A stretch of DNA of 40,485 nucleotides from Rhizobium sp. ASV8 (GTDB taxonomy: Bacteria; Pseudomonadota; Alphaproteobacteria; Rhizobiales; Rhizobiaceae). The DNA lies in NCBI RefSeq assembly GCF_016429255.1, contig NZ_JAELUG010000058.1, forward strand, positions 1-40,485, given 5' to 3'. Below, piece after piece: positions 15,311 to 22,931 of this stretch. The stretch's first letter is position 1, and every line of letters begins with the position of its first letter. A model generated the notes under the pieces. That model worked only from the letters and a program-made list of their open reading frames with translations, did no database searches and was not told where the DNA came from. Made by a program: the position numbers and the translations under genes.

Positions 15311-16420
15311 TTAGTCTCCATCTGCGAAGGAGAAGCCCGCCGAAAGTCCGATCGCGCCGCCATACTCGTCGCTGAAGCTGGTCGCGAGATCGCGGCTGAC
15401 GGCAAGCAGCTTGTCGATCTTGGCGCGTTCGCCGTCGTTGCCGATGGCTGCTTCGATATCCGGATTGATCGTGGTTGCCGTTTTCGCCAGTTCGTTCAGC
15501 AGATTGTCGATCTTGCCGGCGACATCACGCTTGTCCGCCGGCAGCAGGCTCGCCATGTCGGCTTTTTCCCAGAGCGTCCTCAAGCCTTCGATATTGCCGG
15601 CAAACGAGGTCCAGGTGTTGGCCGAGCGCCAGTAGATCGCCATTTTCGGGCGCGCTGCGGCAGCATCGCCCTTGTAGAAGGTTTCCAGGCGCTGGTCGCG
15701 AACACTGGCAGCACCATGCACGAGGATGCCGAGCAGCGCCGTAACAGCCTCCTTGTTGTCCATGAAGTCATTGCTGGATTTGCCGGGAAACTTCCAGGAT
15801 TTCTGCACGCCATCAGGCGCATCCCATTCGTCGGCGATCTCCTTGGCTGTCTTTTCGATGTTGCCGGCCACGGCGGCACCATAGCGGCAACGGAAGTTCT
15901 GTTTTTCGGTGGAAAGCACATCCGAGCCATTGCCATCGAGCACGTATTCCAGCGCCGTCATGCTCATTAGCGCCACGCTCTTGCCGGCGACGGCCTCGAC
16001 CGTCGTGTCCTGTTCGTCCGCCTTGGCGATCAACGCCTGCACCTGCTTGAGGCCGACGCCTTTTCGGTCGGGATAGAACAGGATGTGCTCGAAGCGGTTC
16101 TTTTCGATGATCGGGCCGGTGTCGACGATCTCGATACGCGACCAGCTCTTCACCGTATCGCCGAAGGCCGACTTGGCGCTTGAAAGCGTCGTGGCGCTGG
16201 GGTCGGTGCAAAGCGCCTTCATAGCCAAGGTCAGTTTCGAGGCAGAGTCATGCATGGCGCGGTAGCCGGGACGAATGACGTCGTCGACCGCCTTCTGCAG
16301 GGTTGCTGGCACCGCCGCCTCGTTCAGGCCGGCACCCGTGGTCGTCGCGTCCTCGGCATGGGCAGGCAAGGCGGCAACGGTGAGGAGAAGGCTGGTGGCA
16401 AGACGTTTCCAGTGGCGCAT
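15311..16420 (-). CDS. Imelysin family protein (second copy), periplasmic
   Basis: 369 residues with a signal peptide (WKRLATSLLLTVAALPAHA). The helical imelysin fold is recognised from the order of segments and from VALMSMTALEYVLDG (residues 149-163), which corresponds to the GxHxxE motif of the family but has lost the histidine (MTALE, Glu158 kept). Imelysins are thought to bind iron or a partner in bacterial iron uptake; this copy fits the motif-poor group of imelysin-like proteins. Its ATG overlaps the stop of the di-heme gene by one base (TGATG), so it is translationally coupled. The low cysteine content fits a periplasmic site. Confidence 0.85.
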   Translation of the reverse strand: MRHWKRLATSLLLTVAALPAHAEDATTTGAGLNEAAVPATLQKAVDDVIRPGYRAMHDSASKLTLAMKALCTDPSATTLSSAKSAFGDTVKSWSRIEIVDTGPIIEKNRFEHILFYPDRKGVGLKQVQALIAKADEQDTTVEAVAGKSVALMSMTALEYVLDGNGSDVLSTEKQNFRCRYGAAVAGNIEKTAKEIADEWDAPDGVQKSWKFPGKSSNDFMDNKEAVTALLGILVHGAASVRDQRLETFYKGDAAAARPKMAIYWRSANTWTSFAGNIEGLRTLWEKADMASLLPADKRDVAGKIDNLLNELAKTATTINPDIEAAIGNDGERAKIDKLLAVSRDLATSFSDEYGGAIGLSAGFSFADGD

Positions 16421-17979
16421 CAGAGAGACTCCAGAAAGTTGATGAGGGCTTGCCGATCGTCCTTCGAAAGACCGGCGAATACGTTGCGGGCTTTTTCCGC
16501 CTCTCCTCCGTGCCAGAGGATGGCTTCGGTCAATGTGTGGGCGCGGCCGTCATGCAGATAGGCCTGCCGTCCGCTTACCGTTTGGGTCAGGCCTATACCC
16601 CAGAGCGGCGGGGTGCGCCAATCGCGAGCGGATGCCACGCCCACCGGCTGCCCATCGGAGAGGCCTTCGCCCATGTCGTGCAGCAGGAAATCGGAATAGG
16701 GCCAGATCAGCTGGAACGCCTGGTGGGAATCCTTGCCGCCGCTGCCCTTGATGCCGTCGCGGGTCACGAATTTCGGCATGTGGCAGGAAGCGCAGCCGGA
16801 GCGATAAAACATCTCCTTGCCGTGCAGTACATCCGGAAAGCTTGCCTTGCGGCGAGCGGGCACAGCGAGATTTTCGGAGTAGAAGGTCACGAGAGGCAGA
16901 ACCGGATCCGGCGCCTCCGTATCGCCCAGGCGCTTCTGCACGCCATTCGGCATGGCAAGGCATCGCGGCTCCTTGGCCGTGCAATCGCCATAGGGGTTCG
17001 GGCGGTCCGGCGTCGAAATGCCGATATCGACCGAAAAGGCGTCGGCGGCCTGGTCGCGCACCGTCGCATTCTGTGCCTTCCAGCCGAAGCGGCCGAGTGC
17101 GATCGCACCCGTGCGATGATCGCGAACGATGGCGGCCTTGCCATGGATGCCGTCGCCGTTCTTGTCGTCCGGGTCGGCATTGGCGAGGATATCTGCATCT
17201 GGAATGGCCTCTATCAGGCCGAGGCCGATCATCGGCGGAGCGATGCGGGGCGAGAGTGTCGTCGTTGGATCCATCGGCCCATAGGCAAGATCGGATACGC
17301 CGTAGTGCGGTTTGCGCAGCGTTACTGTCTCGCCGCCGGCAAGCGTTACGGTTTCTTCGCTATAGGCGACCGTCAGCTTGCCTTCGGCTGAAAGGCCGGG
17401 CACGGCGAGATCCTGCAATTGAGCGCCGTAGGTGGAATCCGGAAAGTTGAGCGCGCGGAAATCCCTGGCAGCCTGCTCCTCCTCTGGGGTTTCCGCCGGT
17501 CGCGCCAACCGCAGCACCAGCGAGGTCGCATCCACTCCTGTCTTTTCGAGCCCATGTCCGCGCCCGTCGCGAAGATGGCAGCTCTGGCACGAGCGCGCGT
17601 TGAACAGCGGCCCGAGCCCATCGGACGCCTGCGTGGAGGATGGAGCGGAGACCCAGAGCTTGCGAAAGAGGGAATTGCCGAGATGGAAATCCTGGCCCTG
17701 TTCCAGGCTGAGATTGGCAGAAGGCTGCGAGAAGATATCGCGGGTGACGGGATCGATCGACGTCAGTGCGCCGCCTTGCATCGCCTCATACTGCTCGGCC
17801 TTGGAAAAATCCGTGGTCGCGCGGGTTACGTCGCGCACCCGCTCCAATTGGTCGGGAGAAAGGTCGGTTCGCGTCGCCGGGAAGTCGAGGATGCCCGCTG
17901 CGGCCAGAGTGATGGAAAAAACCAAAAAACCCGCAGCAAAGGCGGGCAGGAGGGCGCGATTGGCCTGGATATTCATCAT
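16420..17979 (-). CDS. Di-heme oxidoreductase family protein (DUF1111, putative thiol oxidoreductase)
   Basis: 519-residue exported c-type cytochrome. An N-terminal hydrophobic segment (residues 10-29) is the export signal; heme sites are CQSCH (131-135) and CASCH (396-400) followed by MPKF, whose Met may be a heme ligand. DPDDKNGDGIHG (269-280) looks like a calcium-type loop. The family is related to MauG-like di-heme peroxidases. In this operon it could change the redox state of iron for the imelysins, which is inference. It starts 45 bases after the irpA stop, beyond a strong hairpin; two ATGs (17979, 17976) are possible and the ribosome site is weak. Confidence 0.9.
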   Translation of the reverse strand: MMNIQANRALLPAFAAGFLVFSITLAAAGILDFPATRTDLSPDQLERVRDVTRATTDFSKAEQYEAMQGGALTSIDPVTRDIFSQPSANLSLEQGQDFHLGNSLFRKLWVSAPSSTQASDGLGPLFNARSCQSCHLRDGRGHGLEKTGVDATSLVLRLARPAETPEEEQAARDFRALNFPDSTYGAQLQDLAVPGLSAEGKLTVAYSEETVTLAGGETVTLRKPHYGVSDLAYGPMDPTTTLSPRIAPPMIGLGLIEAIPDADILANADPDDKNGDGIHGKAAIVRDHRTGAIALGRFGWKAQNATVRDQAADAFSVDIGISTPDRPNPYGDCTAKEPRCLAMPNGVQKRLGDTEAPDPVLPLVTFYSENLAVPARRKASFPDVLHGKEMFYRSGCASCHMPKFVTRDGIKGSGGKDSHQAFQLIWPYSDFLLHDMGEGLSDGQPVGVASARDWRTPPLWGIGLTQTVSGRQAYLHDGRAHTLTEAILWHGGEAEKARNVFAGLSKDDRQALINFLESL

Positions 17980-17989
17980 GGGTGTCGAG

Positions 17990-18017
17990 GGTGGCAGCGC
18001 CTTGTCGCGCTGCCACC
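17990..18017 (-). promoter_or_regulatory. Strong hairpin between irpA and the di-heme gene
   Basis: GGTGGCAGCGC (17990-18000), six-base loop, GCGCTGCCACC (18007-18017): eleven exact G+C-rich pairs within the 45-base gap. No T run follows in the direction of transcription, so an RNA-stabilising or attenuating element is likelier than a full terminator. It would let irpA be expressed more than the downstream genes. Confidence 0.6.
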
Positions 18018-18024
18018 TCCCTCA

Positions 18025-19314
18025 TTACTTCTTTTTGAAGACAGCGTTCGGATCGTCCAGGCTGGCCGAGCCTTCGAGCTTGATCGCGCCGAGGTCGAGA
18101 GCGGCGATAACGCGCTGGATGCTCTTCGTCTGGTCGAGCAGGCCGTCGATCGCCTTCTGTACGGTGGCGTTGCCTTCCTTATTGCCTTCGCCGATCATCT
18201 GGTCGTACTTCTCGACCGTCTCGCCGCGATGAACCAGCGCCTTCATGGCATCGAGCGTGGCGTTGAGCTTGCCTTCCATCTCCTTGTCGAGCGCCGGATC
18301 CTTGGCCTTGACGAGGTCGTGCAGCGAAGGGCCCTTCATCTTGGTGCCGTCGACGCGCGTGTAATTGCCGTTATAGGCAGACGCGATGCCGATGGCGTCG
18401 CCATTGTGCTCGTTGTAGGTGTTGTCGGAGAAGCAATCCTGCTCTTCTTCCGGATCGTGGAGCAGCAGGCCGAGCTTCATGCGCTCGCCGGCAAGTTCGC
18501 CGTAGGAGAGCGAGCCCATGCCGGTCAGAATAGTGGTCAGGCCGGCCTTCGGATCGGCTTGGACATGCTTGGTGGCTTCGCCATCAGGCGCCCACTTTTC
18601 CGCCATATCCTTGAGATCGGCAACGAGCAGCGTCGAAGCGGAGCGCAGATATTCGGCGCGGCGGTCGCAATTGCCGTGCGTGCAATTCTTCAGATCGTAG
18701 TCGGTGGCGGGCCGCTCGCCGGCGCCCGGTCCGGTGCCGTGCAAATCCTGGCCCCAGAGCAGGAATTCGATGGCGTGATAGCCCGTCGCGACGTTGGCTT
18801 CGACACCGCCGGCCTGATGCAGCGTGCCCGACAGGAATTCCGGCGTCAGATGCGAAGCGTCGACATCCTTGCCGTTGATCTTGATCGTCTTGTTGGCGAT
18901 GACGTTGGCGACATAGAGTGCGTTTTCGTCGCTTTCGGTGCCGTAGGAGGCGTCGACATAGTCGATCAGGCCTTCATCGAGCGGCCAGGAGTTCACCTTG
19001 CCTTCCCAATCGTCGACGATCGGATTGCCGAAGCGGTAGACTTCTGTCTGAGCGTAGGGAACGCGAGCCTTGACCCAGGCCGCACGCGCCGCCTTCAGCG
19101 TCTTGTCGCTAGGATTGGCAAGCAGGGCGTCGATCGCCTTGTCGAGCGCCTGCGCCGTCGTCAGCGAGTCTTGATACTTGGCGTGTGCCAGGTCCGTATA
19201 ATGCTTGAGAACGGCCGCCGGCTCGGGAGTGGCGGCGCGGGCGGGAAGGCCGGATGCGGCAGTCATGGCAACAGCGACCGCAAGCGCGGCGCCAAAATTG
19301 ATTTTCACCTTCAT
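18025..19314 (-). CDS. irpA: Imelysin family iron-regulated periplasmic protein (IrpA-like)
   Basis: 429 residues. A signal peptide (AALAVAVAMTAASGLPARA) is followed by the imelysin domain (peptidase-M75-like fold). The GYHAIEFLLWGQD motif (residues 178-190) carries the family's His180 and Glu183, and the four cysteines include CTHGNC (211-216). Such proteins are induced by iron starvation in several bacteria and probably bind iron or a carrier in the periplasm; peptidase activity is doubtful. The ATG at 19314 was chosen for the AGGAGAGGA just upstream over a GTG at 19341. It is the first gene of the operon and is preceded by an Irr-like box and a TTGACA element. Confidence 0.9.
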   Translation of the reverse strand: MKVKINFGAALAVAVAMTAASGLPARAATPEPAAVLKHYTDLAHAKYQDSLTTAQALDKAIDALLANPSDKTLKAARAAWVKARVPYAQTEVYRFGNPIVDDWEGKVNSWPLDEGLIDYVDASYGTESDENALYVANVIANKTIKINGKDVDASHLTPEFLSGTLHQAGGVEANVATGYHAIEFLLWGQDLHGTGPGAGERPATDYDLKNCTHGNCDRRAEYLRSASTLLVADLKDMAEKWAPDGEATKHVQADPKAGLTTILTGMGSLSYGELAGERMKLGLLLHDPEEEQDCFSDNTYNEHNGDAIGIASAYNGNYTRVDGTKMKGPSLHDLVKAKDPALDKEMEGKLNATLDAMKALVHRGETVEKYDQMIGEGNKEGNATVQKAIDGLLDQTKSIQRVIAALDLGAIKLEGSASLDDPNAVFKKK

Positions 19315-19364
19315 GTTCCTCTCCTGTGACGGCGGGGGCACCGTCGAAACTTGGCATTTTGTGT

Positions 19365-19391
19365 CATGTATGAAAAATAAACTTGTGTCAA
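19365..19391 (-). promoter_or_regulatory. Putative promoter of the imelysin operon
   Basis: On the minus strand TTGACA (19386-19391) is an exact -35; the -10 is poor (TACATG at 19365-19370 with a 15-base spacer). A weak -10 next to an upstream activator-type site would suit a promoter needing help from Irr. The start would be near 19358. Confidence 0.4.
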
Positions 19392-19400
19392 ACGCTCTAG

Positions 19401-19417
19401 TTTAGAATTGTTTTAAG
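19401..19417. promoter_or_regulatory. Irr box (iron control element)-like dyad
   Basis: TTTAGAATTGTTTTAAG resembles the inverted repeat TTTAGAA-N3-TTCTAAA that I recall as the rhizobial Irr box, matching 12 of 14 arm positions. It lies 9 bases upstream of the -35 TTGACA of irpA. Irr sites upstream of promoters tend to activate under low iron, whereas those over the promoter repress. Confidence 0.6.
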
Positions 19418-19781
19418 GCAATAATTCATCGGCTCCGGCGTTGTAAACGCGGCGGATTTTTCCCGGAAGATTGTATGGGGAACGTTGAAAAAGCCGGCAA
19501 TTGCATTTCCGTTGAGCCGTAAAGATCACCCTGCGCAAAAGGGTGCCCGGTCTTGCGGCTCGACCTGCGTAAAATCAAAGAGCGGAAGCACAGGAGCTGA
19601 GTCTGAGAGATCGCCACGCGCCCTGGAATGCGAAACGCCATTCTCGCTCGCATCGAGCTGAGAAATTACCGGTAATGCATCTTCAATCTGTCGCTGCCGG
19701 AGCCGCCGTTTGACGGTCCGGAATGTTTCCTGGCGATCCTTGCAAAACGGCCGCATGGCTGCTGGCCCGGATCAGGGCGGC
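19418..19781. other. Intergenic region without a convincing gene between the iron operon and rsmB
   Basis: Together with the irpA promoter this makes a gap of 467 bases. Two overlapping minus-strand open frames of about 75 codons occur, but neither has a ribosome site or recognisable protein. The region holds a long imperfect hairpin (19514-19561) and the perfect 12-base palindrome ATTACCGGTAAT (19665-19676). It may carry a small RNA or an old gene remnant. Confidence 0.5.
19514..19561. other. Long imperfect hairpin in an intergenic region
   Basis: Outer pairs GAGCCGT with GCGGCTC, middle AAGA (19522-19525) with TCTT (19551-19554), inner CACCCT (19527-19532) with AGGGTG (19540-19545), and a 7-base loop: about 17 pairs with small internal loops. 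There is no T run at either side. Possible small RNA domain; strand unknown. Confidence 0.4.
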
Positions 19782-21071
19782 TCAGGCCTTCCGCTGCAAC
19801 CGGCAGAAAAAGAAGCCGTCCGTGTCGGTGGAGGCGGGCGTCAGCGTAATGGTCTTGCCGTCCGAAGAAAGCGGCCTTGGCGTATCCTTGCCGAACAGCT
19901 TTTCCCAGGCGCTCAGGGTTTCCACGATTTCAAAATCCGGGTTCTGGCTGGCGAAGCGAGTGACTTGAGCCTCGTTCTCCTCCGGCAATACCGAGCAGGT
20001 GACGTAAAGAAGTGAGCCGCCGGGGCGGACGAATTCGCCAGCCTGTGCGAGAGCCTCTTGCTGCTGGCTGGTCCGCTCGTCGAGATTTTTCTGCGTCAGC
20101 CGCCATTTCGTATCCGGCCGCCGGCGCCAGGTGCCGGTGCCGGTGCAAGGTGCGTCGACGAGAACCTTGTCGAACCTGCCGCGCAGCGCCAGCAGGCCAT
20201 TGCGCTCGTCATGGACCTGGACGTTGCGGGTTCCGGCACGCTTCAGCCGCTCGATGATCGGTGCCAGCCGCCGGCGATCGCTGTCATAGGCGTGCACCTG
20301 ACCTTTGTTGTGCATGGCAGCCGACATGGCCAACGTCTTACCGCCGCCGCCGGCGCAATAGTCGAGCACCTGGTCGCCCTCTTCGGGCAGAACGAGATCG
20401 GCCACGATCTGAGAGCCTTCGTCCTGCACCTCGAACCAGCCTTTCTGGAACGAAAGCTCAGCTGTGACGTTAGGAAGACGGGATGCGCCTTCGCCGGCTG
20501 GAATGCGGATGCCGAAACGAGCGATTTTGGATGCTTGTGCGCCTGCGCGCTCCAGCGCCTTCACCACCTTGGCGCGGTCCGCCTTCAGCGCGTTGGCGCG
20601 AAGGTCGAGCGTGGGGCGCTCTGAAAGAGCCTGTGCCTCGGAAAGCCAGCTATCGCCGAAAGCGCGCTGGAACGAGGCTTCGACCCATTCGGGGATGTCG
20701 CCCTGGATGTGCCGGGGCGCGTCCTCGAGCTTGCGAGTGACAAAGCCGGCCAGAGCCTCGGCGCCTGGCGCCTCAGGAGCGAACTTGTCGCCATCGAGTT
20801 CTGCGGCAAGCGCGTCCGGCGTCAGGCCCCACTGGCGAAAGAGCACGGCATGGGCAAGCGCCGAAGGGCTGTCGTCTCCCATCAGCCAGGCATGGGATAA
20901 CCGCATGCGCAAGGCGTCGTAAACGATGTTGCCGATCGCGGCCCTGTCGCCGGAACCGGCGAAGCGATGGGCAAGGCCCCAATCCTTCAGGGCGTCGGCC
21001 ACCGGTCGCTTGCGCGCTTCTATATCGGCAAGAACTTCGATGGCCCCCTGCAATCGGCCGCCCAGACGCAT
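19782..21071 (-). CDS. rsmB: RsmB/NOP family RNA (cytosine-5) methyltransferase
   Basis: 429-residue AdoMet-dependent enzyme methylating C5 of cytosine in RNA, by family the 16S rRNA (C967 in E. coli). The N-terminal half is a helical NusB-like or RNA-binding part without clear motifs; the Rossmann domain begins at YCAGGGGKT (residues 238-246). The two catalytic cysteines are Cys309 in DAPCTGTGTWRRRPD and Cys359 in TCSVLPEEN. The ATG at 21071 is clear. In rhizobia such genes are often only annotated as RsmB/NOP class, so the exact rRNA target is inferred. A RIME-type repeat lies just upstream. Confidence 0.88.
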   Translation of the reverse strand: MRLGGRLQGAIEVLADIEARKRPVADALKDWGLAHRFAGSGDRAAIGNIVYDALRMRLSHAWLMGDDSPSALAHAVLFRQWGLTPDALAAELDGDKFAPEAPGAEALAGFVTRKLEDAPRHIQGDIPEWVEASFQRAFGDSWLSEAQALSERPTLDLRANALKADRAKVVKALERAGAQASKIARFGIRIPAGEGASRLPNVTAELSFQKGWFEVQDEGSQIVADLVLPEEGDQVLDYCAGGGGKTLAMSAAMHNKGQVHAYDSDRRRLAPIIERLKRAGTRNVQVHDERNGLLALRGRFDKVLVDAPCTGTGTWRRRPDTKWRLTQKNLDERTSQQQEALAQAGEFVRPGGSLLYVTCSVLPEENEAQVTRFASQNPDFEIVETLSAWEKLFGKDTPRPLSSDGKTITLTPASTDTDGFFFCRLQRKA

Positions 21072-21087
21072 TCACTCTTCTCCTGCT

Positions 21088-21136
21088 TGCGCATGATCCC
21101 GAAACTCAGCGGAGCTTATCGGGAAACGGAATGCGC
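21088..21136. repeat. Degenerate RIME-type repeat
   Basis: Outer arms GCGCAT (21089-21094) and ATGCGC (21131-21136), inner ATCCCGAAA and TATCGGGAAA, corresponding to the rhizobial repeat whose full form begins GCGCATGATCCCGAAAA. It lies upstream of rsmB. Confidence 0.6.
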
Positions 21137-21286
21137 CGCCAAACTATCGCTGACGTCTCATCAATCCGCACGAATGCCGTACATGGCGGCAGATTATTGA
21201 AACGTCGCAACCGCGTGGTAGCCGCGATTGGCGGAGAGAGCAAGCGTCGTGCCGAAATGCCTTACGCTTCCAACCCTGATCGACGA

Positions 21287-21655
21287 TTACTTCGAGGCGA
21301 CGACCTCGTAGCAGACCTTGGCGGTGCCGGAAGAGACCATGCCGATGTCCTGAGCGGCGGCGCGGGAGAGATCGAGAACGCGTCCGCGAATGAAAGGCCC
21401 GCGGTCGTTGATGCGAACGACGACGCTGCGGCCGTTATGCTTGTTGGTGACCCTGAGGCGCGTGCCGAAGGCAAGCGAACGGTGGGCGGCAGTAAGATTT
21501 CTGGAACTCATACGTTCCCCGGAAGCAGTCTTGGAGCTTCCTCCGTACCATGAAGCGCCCCCGCAGCCAGCGGATGCAAATGCCGGAGTCGAAACGACAG
21601 CAAAGGAGGCGGATATAGTTGCGGCGATTGCCAAAGAACGTGCGATTTTCTTCAA
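21287..21655 (-). CDS. rlpA: Septal ring lytic transglycosylase RlpA family protein
   Basis: 122-residue exported protein: signal peptide (ARSLAIAATISASFAVVSTPAFA) then a bare double-psi beta-barrel (GGASWYGG, SGERM, AFGTRLRVTNKHNGRSVVVRINDRGPF, RVLDLSRAAAQDIGM). In Pseudomonas, RlpA cleaves peptidoglycan strands lacking stem peptides at the septum. Here there is no SPOR domain and no lipobox, so septal targeting must differ or be absent; the Asp of INDRGPF is kept. The start is a TTG at 21655 with GAGGGA 9 bases upstream; an in-frame stop closes the region above, so no ATG start is possible. Monocistronic, with a long upstream region. Confidence 0.85.
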   Translation of the reverse strand: MKKIARSLAIAATISASFAVVSTPAFASAGCGGASWYGGSSKTASGERMSSRNLTAAHRSLAFGTRLRVTNKHNGRSVVVRINDRGPFIRGRVLDLSRAAAQDIGMVSSGTAKVCYEVVASK

Positions 21656-22052
21656 ACCGTTTTTTCCCTCAAGCTATTGAACTTGCGCCCTGGGTAGGCG
21701 GTGGGGCTTAAATCCGGCCAAAAATGGCGAAAAAGTGCCGCCAGTGATCACGGAATATTACAGACTGTAACATTTGTGAATCATGGCAAATACTGTGACT
21801 ATTCAGCGGATTTGCTCGGTTATGGAAAAAACCTAATAGAATCAGTTAAAATTGGAATGATTTTTCCGACGAGCATGCCGCAATGCCCGGGATCACAAAT
21901 TTCGGAAAAATAATTTTGCGGCTTCGCCACAATTGCTGCCGCACTTGTGCCAATTTAGAGGTCGTTAACCATAAATGCGGGGAAAATTGAACTAGGCTAG
22001 CCGGCCAAGTAGGAATTTTCATGCGAATTCACTGATGCGTGAAGGCGGTTTT
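21656..22052. promoter_or_regulatory. 397-base A+T-rich upstream region of the rlpA-type gene
   Basis: No gene is supported: a 70-codon plus-strand frame from GTG 21701 has no ribosome site or family. The region contains the 13-base palindrome TTACAGACTGTAA (21758-21770), about 100 bases before the rlpA start, and TTAACCAT (21965-21972), which equals the half-site of the cell-cycle regulator CtrA. Its A+T content is clearly higher than that of the neighbouring genes. Confidence 0.45.
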
Positions 22053-22931
22053 TCAACCCTGCCAGCGTCCGGAAGACCACAGTTCCGCAAGGGACATGCG
22101 ATACTCTGGGTAGCGAAATGCAAAGCCCAGCGCGCGCAATTTCGCATTCGAAACACGCTTGTTCTCACCGTAGAAGGAGCGTGCCATCGGGCTCAGTTCA
22201 GCCGTTTCGAAGGGCTGCTCCGGCGGCGGTTCGATGCCCATCAGACGAGCAGCTTCGGCGACCACGTCCTGTGGCGGCGCCGGTTCGTCGTCGGTGACAT
22301 TATATATGCCGCCGAGCTTGCGATCGGACAGGAAGCGGGCGCAGGCGCCGATATCCTCGACACGGATGCGATTGAAAACCTGGTTCGCCTTGATCAGTCG
22401 CCGGGCCGTGCCTCTTTCCAGATTGCAGAAAGCGTTGCGGCCCGGGCCATAGATACCGGAAAGCCTGAGAACGGAGACGGGCAGATCAAGCCTGACGCCG
22501 ACGCGTAGCCAGCCGTCTTCTGCCTCAACACGCTCGACGGAGCGATCGGCGATCGGATGTAACGAGGTTTGCTCGCTGATCCAGGCGCCCTTGTGGTCGC
22601 CATAGACGCCGACCGTCGAGAGATAGCAGACCCATTCCAGCTTCGGCATCAGCGCCTTGAGATTCAATTGCGCCAACCGCAGCAGCGGATCGCCCGATTT
22701 CCCCGGCGAGATCGATTGCACCAGATGCGTTGCCGATTGCATCGCCTCGGCCAGAGCGGGGGCGAGCGTCTCGCCATCGAAGACGAAGGCTTCGATGCCT
22801 TCCTTGGCCAGCAATGCGACCTTCTCGGCAGAGCGGGTCGTGCCGGTGATGCGGACGCCGTCTTCGGCGAAAGCTTTGGCGATGGCGGTCCCAGAATAGC
22901 CGCAGCCGAAAATCATCACATGCATTATCAT
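22053..22931 (-). CDS. SDR family NAD(P)-dependent epimerase-like protein (YeeZ-like)
   Basis: 292-residue extended short-chain dehydrogenase. The nucleotide-binding loop is FGCGYSGTAIAKAF (residues 8-21, GxGxxG pattern) and the later YLSTVGVYGDHKG gives the Ser/Tyr part of the catalytic site, although the classical YxxxK lysine spacing is not obvious (VYGDHKG). IYGPGRN and the RVEDIGACARF segment are typical of NAD-dependent epimerases. Its ATG at 22931 overlaps the queG stop (ATGA, 22928-22931), so the GTG 18 bases upstream is rejected. It is the second gene after queG. Substrate unknown. Confidence 0.82.
   Translation of the reverse strand: MIMHVMIFGCGYSGTAIAKAFAEDGVRITGTTRSAEKVALLAKEGIEAFVFDGETLAPALAEAMQSATHLVQSISPGKSGDPLLRLAQLNLKALMPKLEWVCYLSTVGVYGDHKGAWISEQTSLHPIADRSVERVEAEDGWLRVGVRLDLPVSVLRLSGIYGPGRNAFCNLERGTARRLIKANQVFNRIRVEDIGACARFLSDRKLGGIYNVTDDEPAPPQDVVAEAARLMGIEPPPEQPFETAELSPMARSFYGENKRVSNAKLRALGFAFRYPEYRMSLAELWSSGRWQG

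Noticed and set aside
17419..19329. A 636-codon open frame on the plus strand opposite the imelysin operon
   Set aside because: It mirrors high-G+C coding on the minus strand; the protein has no recognisable family and no ribosome site, while the minus strand codes clear imelysin and di-heme proteins.
19526..19756. A 76-codon minus-strand open frame downstream of rsmB
   Set aside because: Has an ATG but no ribosome site, no recognisable domain, and overlaps another equally poor frame and a long hairpin.
21701..21913. A 70-codon plus-strand open frame upstream of rlpA
   Set aside because: GTG start without a ribosome site, A+T-rich non-coding composition and no family.
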